From assembly GCF_003332885.2 (NCBI RefSeq), contig NZ_QOWJ01000001.1, positions 1 through 64,000 on the forward strand: a stretch of DNA of 64,000 nt. The letters are read 5' to 3'. The notes below the pieces were generated by a model. That model had not been told where the DNA came from. It searched no databases and saw only the letters and a program-made list of their open reading frames with translations. A program made the position numbers and the translations under genes. The number at the start of each line of letters is the position of its first letter. The stretch's first letter is position 1. This DNA comes from Paracnuella aquatica (GTDB taxonomy: Bacteria; Bacteroidota; Bacteroidia; Chitinophagales; Chitinophagaceae). Of the stretch, positions 56,055-64,000 are shown piece by piece.

Positions 56055-56264
56055 ATGAATAATAACCGGGGATGTAACCCATTCGACAGCTGCATCGGTA
56101 CAATCGTTGGCGGTTTCATTGTGACCGTGCTGTTGATTATGGCGGTGTATAGCTGTGACTCAATGAGCAAGGCAGCCTCAAAAAAGGCAGCAGTGGGATT
56201 GATGCACCTGTTTATGTGGGGTAGTTTTTGGGTGGTAGTGTTAGCCTTGGTGCATAAAGACTGA
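56055..56264 (+). CDS. Small membrane protein of unknown function
   Basis: 69 residues from MNNNRGCNPFDSCIGTIVGGF, with two hydrophobic segments (about 14-33 and 48-66). A Cys-containing N-terminus (CNPFDSC) precedes the first segment. It follows DUF3871 by about 85 bases. No family recognised. Confidence 0.5.
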   Translation: MNNNRGCNPFDSCIGTIVGGFIVTVLLIMAVYSCDSMSKAASKKAAVGLMHLFMWGSFWVVVLALVHKD

Positions 56265-56582
56265 GATAATGGGGCAGGTGCCAACTACCTGCACCTTTCT
56301 ATTTTGCGGAGTACGTGTGGCTAAAGTATGGCCGGTGAGTTGATGCCAAATTGAAGCAGGCAATGCGTTTGTGCCATCGGAGCTAAATGCGCCGTACGAC
56401 TACTTTGACTACGTAAGTAGCGGTCGTGAAATAGTGCGTTGACAAGAATTAATATTAATGCGCAGCAAGCGGGAGGTAGTCTCCGGCGGCCCAAAAGTGC
56501 CCTCAAAATCCAAAACCGGAAATGATAGCGTTAAACGGCGCAATATATGCTAAAATTGAAGGGGCATTACAGAAAATGAGTA
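56265..56582. other. Intergenic region between convergent genes, no feature seen
   Basis: About 320 bases between the small membrane gene and the convergent CoiA-like gene. No frame, no clear hairpin terminator and no repeat is recognised in it. Confidence 0.4.
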
Positions 56583-57776
56583 TTACAGCTCATATTCGAA
56601 TGGTAGTTTGTCATAGTTTATAAATTGGTCCGGATTTCGGCTTTTATCTACTGTGGCGCCACATATTGTAAGTGGCCCCATACTTTTAAGTTTGTACCTA
56701 CAATGGTCACAAGGATATTCGTCCAGCATGATCAGGAGCGACTGAAGTAATTTCACCGCCTTAAAGGTGAAGCGGTAGGGTTGCTGTTTCGCTTCGGCCA
56801 TTTCAGAAGATGGCCAAATAAAAACTTCTCTGCTCCCAATGAAAATCCGGCAACCTTTTTCATAGCGGCCATACACCTTCCGGTTCCACCAGCCACACTG
56901 CTTTATCTGCTGTACTACCGGGTTTCGGCCATAATCTGTACTATAAAATTCCGATATAATTGCCGCCTTTTGAGGGCAAGGAAAATGTCCCGGTTGGTCA
57001 TTTCGGATAAGTGAAAAATTATCTTTCTTATACTGGTCCAGCATTCGCTTTACCGATTGCCGTTTTCTCTTTATCTCCGCTTCTTTTTCTAAGCGTTCCG
57101 CTTCCTGCCTTTCTAATTCTTTATCCAGTAGACTTTGCTTTATAGGATTGTGGATCCAGGTTGACCTGCTGGCGTTCTCCAGCAGAAAGTGGTGCACCAC
57201 TGCATAATCCTGCGGCAATTGTCGTAAGTCAATTTCAATGCAGGCTAAGTTTTCGGACCGAATAACCTGCACCTTATGGGGCTCGACAAAATGCGTACGG
57301 GCCATTTCAATTAGCAGTGTACGGCCCTTTGCTACTCCCACCACATCAACTTTGATCTGTCCATTTAACAACGGCACCTCCAAAACAACCTCGTCAAGCT
57401 CGACCAACATTTCGGCTCTCAATATTTTCTGCCCGCTCCTCCTGGTTTGTGTTATCGCTGGCGTACGGATTTTCTTTTCCTCGGCAATAATTTGCTTGGC
57501 CATCAAGTGTATCGCCGACTCAACAGCTCCACTACACTGTGCGCCATTATGGTGTGCAAAATGCGCTTCCTTCTTGTTTCCCTTACGGTTTTTGGCAACA
57601 AGGTTTGTGTGACAGGCCGGGCACTTACAGCCACAGCGTAAGCCTGTCTCAACATCGTCTATATGCATTAAACGACCATCCTTTATACCGAAACGCAGAA
57701 AATGGCCATGCTCGGCTTTTTTCGGTTGGTGGGCTTTTTCTTGGTCATCGGTGCCATTAAAGAAAGCTGTGTTCAT
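56583..57776 (-). CDS. CoiA-like Zn-finger nuclease-type protein
   Basis: A 397-residue protein. The Cys-rich N-terminal part (RCGCKCPACHTNLVAKNRKG, about 47-66, then HFAHHNGAQC) is the metal-binding element of the competence protein CoiA-like family, and the middle contains a PD-(D/E)xK-like stretch with IKVDVVGVAKGRTLLIEMA (about 140-158). A charged Lys/Glu coiled region (about 215-245) and a second Cys-pair CDHCRYKLKSMGPLTICGA near the C-terminus complete it. CoiA-type proteins take part in transformation or DNA processing. It is the second gene downstream of the methyltransferase gene, 81 bases away, and may work with it. Confidence 0.65.
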   Translation of the reverse strand: MNTAFFNGTDDQEKAHQPKKAEHGHFLRFGIKDGRLMHIDDVETGLRCGCKCPACHTNLVAKNRKGNKKEAHFAHHNGAQCSGAVESAIHLMAKQIIAEEKKIRTPAITQTRRSGQKILRAEMLVELDEVVLEVPLLNGQIKVDVVGVAKGRTLLIEMARTHFVEPHKVQVIRSENLACIEIDLRQLPQDYAVVHHFLLENASRSTWIHNPIKQSLLDKELERQEAERLEKEAEIKRKRQSVKRMLDQYKKDNFSLIRNDQPGHFPCPQKAAIISEFYSTDYGRNPVVQQIKQCGWWNRKVYGRYEKGCRIFIGSREVFIWPSSEMAEAKQQPYRFTFKAVKLLQSLLIMLDEYPCDHCRYKLKSMGPLTICGATVDKSRNPDQFINYDKLPFEYEL

Positions 57777-57857
57777 TGGCTATTGAGTAAACAAATGAAT
57801 TGGTGATGTCCGATATGGTGGCGTGCGGCCGCCAAAAACTTTGTTATGCCAAGGGGA

Positions 57858-60800
57858 TCACTTTACATACTGTCCTTTTTCAGTTTTACGGATTAACCCC
57901 AACCCGTTCAGGGTTTGCAGTAAGCTGTCTATTTGTGCCACCCGCTGCGCTTTTGCACCCTTTGTTGATCCCTTGAAAAACAGCAACAGTTGCTCGGCTG
58001 AAATCGGGTGTTCCTGTTGTTGGATGGTACGTTGCACTGCCTGTGCCTGCTCAGCGAGGTTCTTGGGCCATTCCTGAAGCTCCTGCGATGTTGCCACAGC
58101 TTCCACGGCAGCAGTTTCTAAGCCCATGTCAGTTTGTTGTAAGCCTTGCGGGTTTTGATATTCGGGGCGTAGCCAGCGCACCAGTCCGCGGGCTTCTTCT
58201 GCAGCACGTTCTTTGTTAAGGGCTACCAGGCGTTCGAGGATTGCTTCTTCGGAAAGGGTAACGGGCCACCCGTATGCAACGGCTACTGCTGCATCCAGTT
58301 CATCGTGCAGTTGCTTCAACACAGTAACCAAGCCCTGCTCATGTACCGTTTTGTCTTTGGCATTAAGTGCTTCACCGGTGCGGAGCTTTTCCAACACGTT
58401 GTACATGTCAGTAATGGTGAGCGTTGGGTGTAGTGCTTGCTGCCTTTTACGGTGGGCATCGAGGTCTTCAGCTATTTTGCGGATAATTTGTTTTTGATCA
58501 TCGGTAGCGTTAGGAAATGGAAAGGTTTCGAAACATGAGGTTTTAATATACCGAGGTGTGTTACCACCCAAATTACTACCGTTTGCCAATGCCCATTTTA
58601 TATGAAAACGGCACGACAGAACTCCCAAAATAAACGCATCGTTGGCTGCAATGTTTATCAACGCGTCATCGGGAAGAATGCTTGCCGGTAAAAATTGGAA
58701 AACACGATGCTTCGCGGTAACAACAGTGCTGACATATCGATCTAATCCAAGTAATGCTTTACGCATTTCTGGCCTGGGCTTGCCAAAGAGCCACCATAGC
58801 TTGGCATAGGCTGCGCCATCTGGTGTATTTGCCTTTGCATCTCTTTCAGGCTTTACCCTATCTATAATCCATTGGAAAATGGAAGGAAACCTTTCCCGAA
58901 CTTCTTCCGATTTAAGCCCATACAAGTCTATTATTTTTACTTTTCGCGGTAAATCAGTCAAGTCTTTTCCATTGCGATATTCCTTAATGTAATTAAGTGC
59001 GTCTGGGCCATTGTTCAAACTCAATCGATCTGCTTCCGCCTCACCAATAATAAAGCCGGAGCCGTGTAATTTGACACCTGGACTACTTATTTTTTCATTC
59101 GCTTTTAAAGCGACAATCGATGTTAGGGGTAGTCCGACGGACAAGTTGGATTGAATGATACCAACTTTTTCTGCTAACTTGATTTCTACTTCAGCATTAT
59201 CAGTCTTATTTTCTGATATTAATGTTAGAAGCCTTCCCTGTCTATAGCCCGCCGATGCTACAGTCATAGCAATTTCGACGGCGGCGCCATCATTACTTTC
59301 GACCCATGGATGGTCAGGAATTGCGTACGCGATTGTAAGTGCCGGCTGGTTGTTTATATGATAGTCGATGACTCTGCGATTAAATGTTTGCCTGATACTA
59401 TTTGTAGTAATAAAGCCAAACCTTTCTGCCGTTTTATTTCTAACTATATCAGCTGCCTTATGCCACCAGAACATGACGAAATCAGCACTTTCTGGCACAA
59501 TGCTCCTATATGCCTTGCGAAGCGCTTCTGTGTACCCATCGCCTAATGCCTCTCGCATATACTTCGCTCCAATAAACGGCGGATTTCCTACGATAAAATT
59601 TGTTTCCGGCCATTCGGTAGGCTTTGGATTTATGTAGTCATACACAAGTGTTTGAGCTGTTTCATCGGGCACTTCCTGTCCTGTTACCGGGTGCATTTTA
59701 GTGGTGTGTCCATCCCAGCGGGTAACGGGCACGCCGTTGCTATCCAGCCGCGGCTTTCGGTCGGTGTAGGAGAGTACTGCATCTTGTTGCTTGATGTTTC
59801 CATATTGGCGCAGTATTGGTGCACCCAACCGGTTGGCATTACCATGTGTACGGAAATGCCATTGCAGGTAACCAATCCATAGCACCACATCGGCAATAGC
59901 AGCGGCCCTTGGGTTTACTTCCAGGCCAAGCAGTTGCTCCGGTGTCACCGTGTAGCCGCCGGTCATATCAAGGCCCAATTGCCGTGGAAAATGGTCCAGG
60001 TACTCGGTTACTTCACCTTCCAGCCTTTTCAGGTGCTCCAGTGTTACGTACAAAAAGTTGCCGCTTCCACAGGCAGGGTCCAGCACTTTTACCGAGCACA
60101 GGCGGCGGTGAAAGGCCTCAATTTCTTTACGGGCACCTGCCTCATCGCCACGGTCTTCCAGTATAGTAGACGCGGTACGTGCTGCTTCCCATTCTTCGCG
60201 CAGGGGCTCAATTACAGTGGGCATTACCAGCCTTTCTACGTATGCCCTTGGTGTGTAGTGGGCGCCCAGTTTGTGCCGCTCACGGGGCTGTAATGCACGC
60301 TCCAGCAGGGTGCCAAATATGGCGGGCTCCACATCAGCCCAACCGGCTTCAGCGGCCTGTATCAGCAGGTCGAGCTGTGCTTCGGTTACCGGCAATGCCT
60401 CCTGGTCTTTGAAAAGAAAACCATTGAATTGCGGGATCAGCGTACGCAGGGCTGGGTCGAAGCCACCCTTATCCATCGTTTGCCACAGGGATTGCAGCGC
60501 ATTCGGAAAGTATTCGATGTTGCTTTTATAGTCCTGCAGCAGGCGGGTAAATGATTTTTCGGGCAGGAGCTGCACATCTTCGGCAAACATGGTAAAGAGG
60601 CAGCGCATCAAAAAGCCTGCAACCTTTTCCGGTGCATGGCCTGCTGCCTCCAGCAATGCCGCGAGTTTTGCCAGCCGTTCGGCCAGTTCCCGCGTAACCC
60701 TTGCAGCACGTTTGCTGAGGTCCAGCTCCAACGGGTTGGTGAATAGCAGGCGAAGCCTTTCCTGTATTTCTTCGCGGTGGAGGTCTTCCAGCTTTATTCG

Positions 60801-61340
60801 GTAGTTCTGCGGGTCGGGGAAAGGCACATAGGTTTTACCCTGCCGCGCAAAGTCGGCATACAGGTCTATGCAATAGCCAACATCGACCACGGCAAGGAAT
60901 GGTGGCCACCCTTCGGAAGTGGGCAGGGAACGGGCATAGCGCAGGGCCTGCTCTTTGGCCTTTTTCATTTCCCGCTCCCAGGTGCGGGTATCACGTACAG
61001 CAGTGCCGGTCTTTGTCTTTACCTTTTCACCACCCAACAGCTCGGCCTCCGAAGGCCCTGACTTACTGGAGCCTTGCTTTGCTTCCAGCACAAAGCAATG
61101 ACGTTTGTACAGGTCAATAAAATTGGTGCTGGTATTTCCCTCTCCATCATCGAAAATTACCGGCCGCTCGAAGGTGTAGTCTGCTTCATGCACCTTGTCG
61201 GACGCAGGCCGTGGTTTTTCCACGCTCAGTATCTCGCAGAGCTCGGACAGGAACAGCTGGTAATTGGCCCGCTCCGAAGCGCCGGAGGCTTTCCAGCGGG
61301 TAATGAATTGGTTGATGTTGGGTAGCGTCGAAGCAATCAT
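57858..61340 (-). CDS. Single-chain restriction endonuclease-methyltransferase (type IIG/IIL-like)
   Basis: A 1160-residue fusion. An N-terminal PD-(D/E)xK-like nuclease motif lies at about 76-88 (DLYKRHCFVLEAKQ: Asp 76, Glu 86, Lys 88). The N6-adenine methyltransferase follows with AdoMet motif I DPACGSGNFLYVTLEHL (about 420-436) and the catalytic NPPF (IVGNPPFIGAKYMREALG, about 580-597). The remaining 500 residues are target-recognition and spacer parts ending in a helix-turn-helix-like C-terminus. Such enzymes (MmeI/Eco57I class) modify and cut DNA with one chain; an alternative is a lone defence methyltransferase. No separate restriction or specificity subunit is beside it, so the single-chain type is favoured. 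Confidence 0.85.
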   Translation of the reverse strand: MIASTLPNINQFITRWKASGASERANYQLFLSELCEILSVEKPRPASDKVHEADYTFERPVIFDDGEGNTSTNFIDLYKRHCFVLEAKQGSSKSGPSEAELLGGEKVKTKTGTAVRDTRTWEREMKKAKEQALRYARSLPTSEGWPPFLAVVDVGYCIDLYADFARQGKTYVPFPDPQNYRIKLEDLHREEIQERLRLLFTNPLELDLSKRAARVTRELAERLAKLAALLEAAGHAPEKVAGFLMRCLFTMFAEDVQLLPEKSFTRLLQDYKSNIEYFPNALQSLWQTMDKGGFDPALRTLIPQFNGFLFKDQEALPVTEAQLDLLIQAAEAGWADVEPAIFGTLLERALQPRERHKLGAHYTPRAYVERLVMPTVIEPLREEWEAARTASTILEDRGDEAGARKEIEAFHRRLCSVKVLDPACGSGNFLYVTLEHLKRLEGEVTEYLDHFPRQLGLDMTGGYTVTPEQLLGLEVNPRAAAIADVVLWIGYLQWHFRTHGNANRLGAPILRQYGNIKQQDAVLSYTDRKPRLDSNGVPVTRWDGHTTKMHPVTGQEVPDETAQTLVYDYINPKPTEWPETNFIVGNPPFIGAKYMREALGDGYTEALRKAYRSIVPESADFVMFWWHKAADIVRNKTAERFGFITTNSIRQTFNRRVIDYHINNQPALTIAYAIPDHPWVESNDGAAVEIAMTVASAGYRQGRLLTLISENKTDNAEVEIKLAEKVGIIQSNLSVGLPLTSIVALKANEKISSPGVKLHGSGFIIGEAEADRLSLNNGPDALNYIKEYRNGKDLTDLPRKVKIIDLYGLKSEEVRERFPSIFQWIIDRVKPERDAKANTPDGAAYAKLWWLFGKPRPEMRKALLGLDRYVSTVVTAKHRVFQFLPASILPDDALINIAANDAFILGVLSCRFHIKWALANGSNLGGNTPRYIKTSCFETFPFPNATDDQKQIIRKIAEDLDAHRKRQQALHPTLTITDMYNVLEKLRTGEALNAKDKTVHEQGLVTVLKQLHDELDAAVAVAYGWPVTLSEEAILERLVALNKERAAEEARGLVRWLRPEYQNPQGLQQTDMGLETAAVEAVATSQELQEWPKNLAEQAQAVQRTIQQQEHPISAEQLLLFFKGSTKGAKAQRVAQIDSLLQTLNGLGLIRKTEKGQYVK

Positions 61341-61815
61341 GCAGGGTAAATCAGTTTTGGTGTGAACCTAAACAAATGTAGGTGTTCGCCGGTATTATAA
61401 AGCTTGCTGCATCAATAAACAAGTTGATGAAGGTCGGTGTGCCGGCGCTTTACATTACCGCTTCGCCAGATATAGTGCTACTCGAACACCCATTATTTAT
61501 TCGCTGCCGATGCAACATTGCCAAATTAGTTTTGCCCGCTGACCTGACTCCAAACATTGAGGACGTTCGACTTAGATATTACCCTAACATTGATGCATAG
61601 GTGCAATTAAATTTTACAAATATTCTTCTTGGCTACAACAATACTTGCAGTTATTTTCGAAAAGATAATCCATTAACAATCAGTAGATAAGTAAATACTG
61701 ACATCAGTAAATCAGTATGGTGGTATGCAAAGCGCTGGCAAAGGGGGAATCAAACTTTTATACCATTGTCCGGGCGATTGTATATAGCCGTCAGTAATCG
61801 GAAAAATTTAAAATC
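61341..61815. other. AT-rich gap with TCAGTA repeats
   Basis: No gene recognised (a 72-codon frame at 61382-61600 has no recognisable features). At 61678-61717 the word (A)TCAGTA occurs three times in direct orientation (61680, 61704 and 61712) and once inverted (TACTGA at 61696), giving the dyad TACTGACATCAGTA. This may be an operator for the next gene. Confidence 0.45.
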
Positions 61816-62064
61816 ATGTGCACAAAGGCGCGGTTTCCGTCGAGGGCATTGGCATTACAGCGAATGATTGAAATACAAACAAAGGGAGAGGTGCGGGAGA
61901 AAAACCCGGTACGGGTTTACTATTGCTCTGAGTGTGGCGGCTACCACCTTACTTCGGCTGCAATGGACAAAAGGAAAAAGAATAAAATACTAAAGCGAAA
62001 GGCTGCAGCGGTGATTAGGATCGCGGAAGATTGGCTTAGGCGGAAGGGCTGGAAGATCGAATAG
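61816..62064 (+). CDS. Small basic zinc-ribbon-like protein
   Basis: 82 residues from MCTKARFPSRALALQRM. It carries a zinc-ribbon-like pair of YYCSECGGYHLTS (about 35-47; an upstream Cys at position 2), and a Lys/Arg-rich C-terminus (DKRKKNKILKRKAAAVIRIAEDWLRRKGWKIE). This is a common small protein of Bacteroidota mobile or accessory regions, with unknown function. It stands alone. Confidence 0.6.
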   Translation: MCTKARFPSRALALQRMIEIQTKGEVREKNPVRVYYCSECGGYHLTSAAMDKRKKNKILKRKAAAVIRIAEDWLRRKGWKIE

Positions 62065-62260
62065 GTCCCATCCTGAATCATTTGAGATATTAAGGAATAA
62101 CGCGCAAATTATCCTACAGCCGTCATCAGTTCGAGGAAGTGGAACCTGCAGCACTCATGCCCCTGCCACCACCATGTTGGTAACTTCGTGCAGTTGAACT
62201 TCAAATTCACACAGTTTCATCTGGTTTATCCATTTTTGCAGTCTAACAGAGCTTAACAAA

Positions 62261-62875
62261 ATGAAACCAGATCATCAAGAGGCTTCACTTGATCCGCTGC
62301 TCATCTATTTCGATCGTTTGATCCCATTGAACAAAGCGGAAAAGGAACTGGTCGGAGCAAAGTTCCACCCTCGTCTGTTTCGAAAGCGCCAGTATGTGTT
62401 ACAAGAAGGTGATGTCTGCGCACAAATGTATTTTGTGGTACGGGGCTGCCTTCGAATGTACAAGATTGATGAAAAAGGTAACACTCATAACCTCCAGTTC
62501 GCCGCTGAAAACTACTGGATCAATGACCTGAGTAGTTTCCACGGCATTAAACCGTCGGCCCTGAATATTGATGCGCTGGAGGACACGGTGTTGCTCCAGA
62601 TTAGTCATGATGACCTCATTTCCCTGTACATCCAGGCGCCCAAATTTGACCGCATTTTCCGTGTGCTGCTGGAGAACAGCTACATTCGTCTACAAGAAAG
62701 GCTCCTGCAAAACATTAGCTCCACCGCCGAAGAACGGTACCAAACCTTTTTGGAAATCTATCCGCACCTGGTGAACCGTCTCTCCCAGGTGCAAATTGCT
62801 TCCTTCCTGGGTATTACACCAGAATTTTTGAGCCGTTTACGGAACCGCAGGGCGTCAAAGCCCTCAAAATCTTAA
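62261..62875 (+). CDS. Crp/Fnr-family transcriptional regulator
   Basis: A 204-residue protein with an N-terminal cyclic-nucleotide-binding-like beta barrel (about 30-130: FRKRQYVLQEGDVCAQMYFVVRGCLRMYKIDEKGN) and a C-terminal winged helix with LSQVQIASFLGITPEFLSRLRNRR (about 175-198). There are no Fnr-type Cys, so it does not hold an Fe-S cluster; it is the common Bacteroidota Crp/Fnr subgroup with unknown ligand. It precedes the NAD(P)-binding protein gene by about 105 bases and may control it, which is inference. Confidence 0.9.
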   Translation: MKPDHQEASLDPLLIYFDRLIPLNKAEKELVGAKFHPRLFRKRQYVLQEGDVCAQMYFVVRGCLRMYKIDEKGNTHNLQFAAENYWINDLSSFHGIKPSALNIDALEDTVLLQISHDDLISLYIQAPKFDRIFRVLLENSYIRLQERLLQNISSTAEERYQTFLEIYPHLVNRLSQVQIASFLGITPEFLSRLRNRRASKPSKS

Positions 62876-62979
62876 ACTACATCAAGGCTATTTCTTAAAC
62901 CAGTTCATTGGCCACCCTTTAGTGATAGCGGAGTTTTGCACTCACGAAACATTCGTAAATCATCAAAAAAGAAATAGTC

Positions 62980-63630
62980 GTGAGTACAAAATCAAAAGTA
63001 GCCGTCATTGGCCTTGGCAACATCGGAAGTACTGTTGCTGCGAACCTCATAAAAGGAAACCGCCCCGTTATCGTTGCTGACCGCACATTGGCCAAAGCAG
63101 AAGCGCTGGCACAGCAGTTGGGAAGCCTGGCACAGCCAGCCCAGATCCCCGCGGCCATCAAAGACGCTGACATCATCGTGTTGGCCATCTATTTTGGTCC
63201 CATCCAAGAGTTTTTGAAGCAATACGCATCCGAGTTTGAAGGCAAGATCATTGTCGATCCTTCCAACCCGATTGCACCTGCTGAAAACGGCGGCTTCAAA
63301 AAGATCATTGGTGAAACTGAATCTTCAGGCCAGATACTGTCCACACAGCTTCCACAGGGCGTAAAACTGGCCAAGGCTCTTGGTACCTTGGGCGCAGCTA
63401 CACTTGCTGGCGCTGCCCACCAAAGCCCAGAAAAGGCGGTTCTGTTCTATGCAACCGATGATACCAACATCAACAGCGAGGTGGAGGATCTGATCAGCGA
63501 CAGCGGCTTTGAGCCCGTACGCATCGGTGGGCTCGATCAATCCATCCGCATCGAAGTCTTCGGTGATCTGCACGAATACGGTGCGTTGGGTAAATCAGTA
63601 ACACTCACGGAGGCTAAACAAAAGGTTTAA
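62980..63630 (+). CDS. NADPH-dependent F420 reductase-like NAD(P)-binding protein
   Basis: A 216-residue Rossmann-fold protein starting with GTG at 62980 (MSTKSKVAVIGLGNIGSTVAANLIKGN). The nucleotide loop GLGNIG is at about 11-16; VDPSNPIAP and a long C-terminal part follow the pattern of NADPH:F420 oxidoreductases and related proteins. No ATG fits the conserved start better. Bacteroidota lack F420 so far as known, so its true role is probably a different NADP-linked step, with substrate unknown. It may be regulated by the Crp/Fnr gene just upstream. Confidence 0.8.
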   Translation: MSTKSKVAVIGLGNIGSTVAANLIKGNRPVIVADRTLAKAEALAQQLGSLAQPAQIPAAIKDADIIVLAIYFGPIQEFLKQYASEFEGKIIVDPSNPIAPAENGGFKKIIGETESSGQILSTQLPQGVKLAKALGTLGAATLAGAAHQSPEKAVLFYATDDTNINSEVEDLISDSGFEPVRIGGLDQSIRIEVFGDLHEYGALGKSVTLTEAKQKV

Positions 63631-63711
63631 TCATCCCTTTAACTACCTACAGCGTTGCGTGTTGGCGCAGCGCTGCTTTCAACAAATCCTTTCAATCCAA
63701 ATAAGTTCAAA

Positions 63712-64000
63712 ATGAAAAAAATTCTCTTAGTATTCACCCTGATTGCATCTGGCCTTTTTATATCTCCCACTGCAAATGCACAAGCCTCTGCGAAGGCAGA
63801 TATTAAAAAATTGATCTTCGCATACCGTGATGCCTTGAATGCATCCGACGCCAGCAAGGTTGTTTCACTTTATACCACCGATGGCGTATTACTTGCCAAT
63901 GCCGCACCCACCGCAGTAGGTGCCGATCAGGTAAAAGGTACGTATCAGTATGTATTCGATAATTTTAAATACAACCTGGAATTTTCTGTTGGTGAAATTG
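63712..64000 (+). CDS. Exported SnoaL/DUF4440-like (NTF2-fold) protein, partial
   Basis: An ATG at 63712 begins a frame that runs off the right edge: a signal peptide MKKILLVFTLIASGLFIS...TANAQ, then a helical start IKKLIFAYRDALNASD and VVSLYTTDGVLLANAAP, typical of the SnoaL-like/DUF4440 NTF2-fold. About 96 residues are visible. Such proteins bind small hydrophobic ligands or act as isomerases or hydrolases; nothing specific can be said. It follows the NAD(P)-binding gene by 81 bases and may belong with it. Confidence 0.75.
   Translation, partial: MKKILLVFTLIASGLFISPTANAQASAKADIKKLIFAYRDALNASDASKVVSLYTTDGVLLANAAPTAVGADQVKGTYQYVFDNFKYNLEFSVGEI

Noticed and set aside
61382-61600. A 72-codon plus-strand frame in the gap after the restriction-methyltransferase
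   Set aside because: No motif or neighbour support; the sequence is AT-rich and ends in the region with TCAGTA words, so I treat it as non-coding.
39613-64000. A direct repeat of the tRNA-His 3' end as an att site for the copper island
   Set aside because: I read through the rest of the window and found no second copy of the T-arm/acceptor sequence. An island end would have to lie outside the window, so integration is only an inference.

Overview
The window looks like the chromosome of a Bacteroidota bacterium, most likely family Chitinophagaceae (inference). The signs are: two CarboxypepD_reg/TonB-type outer-membrane receptors, a BlaI/M56 (BlaR1-type) pair, long-form PurM, DUF2279, DUF3347 and HYC_CC_PP proteins, many lipoproteins with a plain Cys lipobox, no evident Shine-Dalgarno sequences, and promoters matching the Bacteroidota -7 element TAnnTTTG. 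Moderate-to-high GC coding sequence alternates with AT-rich gaps that often end in long perfect hairpin terminators.

Layout. 1-39.5 kb is ordinary chromosome. A possible IS3-type orfA start is cut by the left edge. Then come a TauE/SafE permease, a KGG stress protein, MscS channel, endonuclease III, an S41 protease lipoprotein, an alpha/beta hydrolase, an aldo/keto reductase, a membrane Fe-S protein, a PyrR-like phosphoribosyltransferase, DUF2279, phosphoglucomutase, a methyltransferase-like membrane protein, pcm, a penicillin-acylase-family hydrolase, two small membrane proteins, trhO, purC, a TonB receptor with a fasciclin lipoprotein, a coiled-coil membrane protein, holA, ribF, purM, an M56/BlaI pair, ftsE, a sugar-related trio (Gfo/Idh oxidoreductase plus two glycosyltransferases), a second large TonB receptor, and tRNA-His.

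40-53 kb, just downstream of tRNA-His, is a one-direction copper/silver homeostasis island. It carries CopA P-type ATPase, a CopZ-like chaperone, two DUF305 lipoproteins, a Csp3-like copper-storage protein, HYC_CC_PP, DUF3347, CusA (broken by a frameshift), a TolC-type channel and two successive CusB-type adaptors with metal-binding headpieces. Together these would chaperone, store and export Cu(I) from cytoplasm and periplasm. 53-62 kb is mobile-element-like: a winged-helix-like protein, a DUF3871 gene, small proteins, a CoiA-like Zn-finger/nuclease protein and a 1160-residue single-chain restriction-methyltransferase. 62-64 kb has a Crp/Fnr regulator, an F420-reductase-like NAD(P)-binding protein and a SnoaL/DUF4440-like exported protein cut by the right edge.

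Three reading-frame lesions stand out: a single-base frameshift in the M56 gene (A7 run), one in cusA, and an in-frame stop near the end of the first DUF305 gene. Each may be real decay, recoding or sequencing error. No rRNA, CRISPR array or plasmid origin was seen. I ran no database search: family names come from motif recognition.
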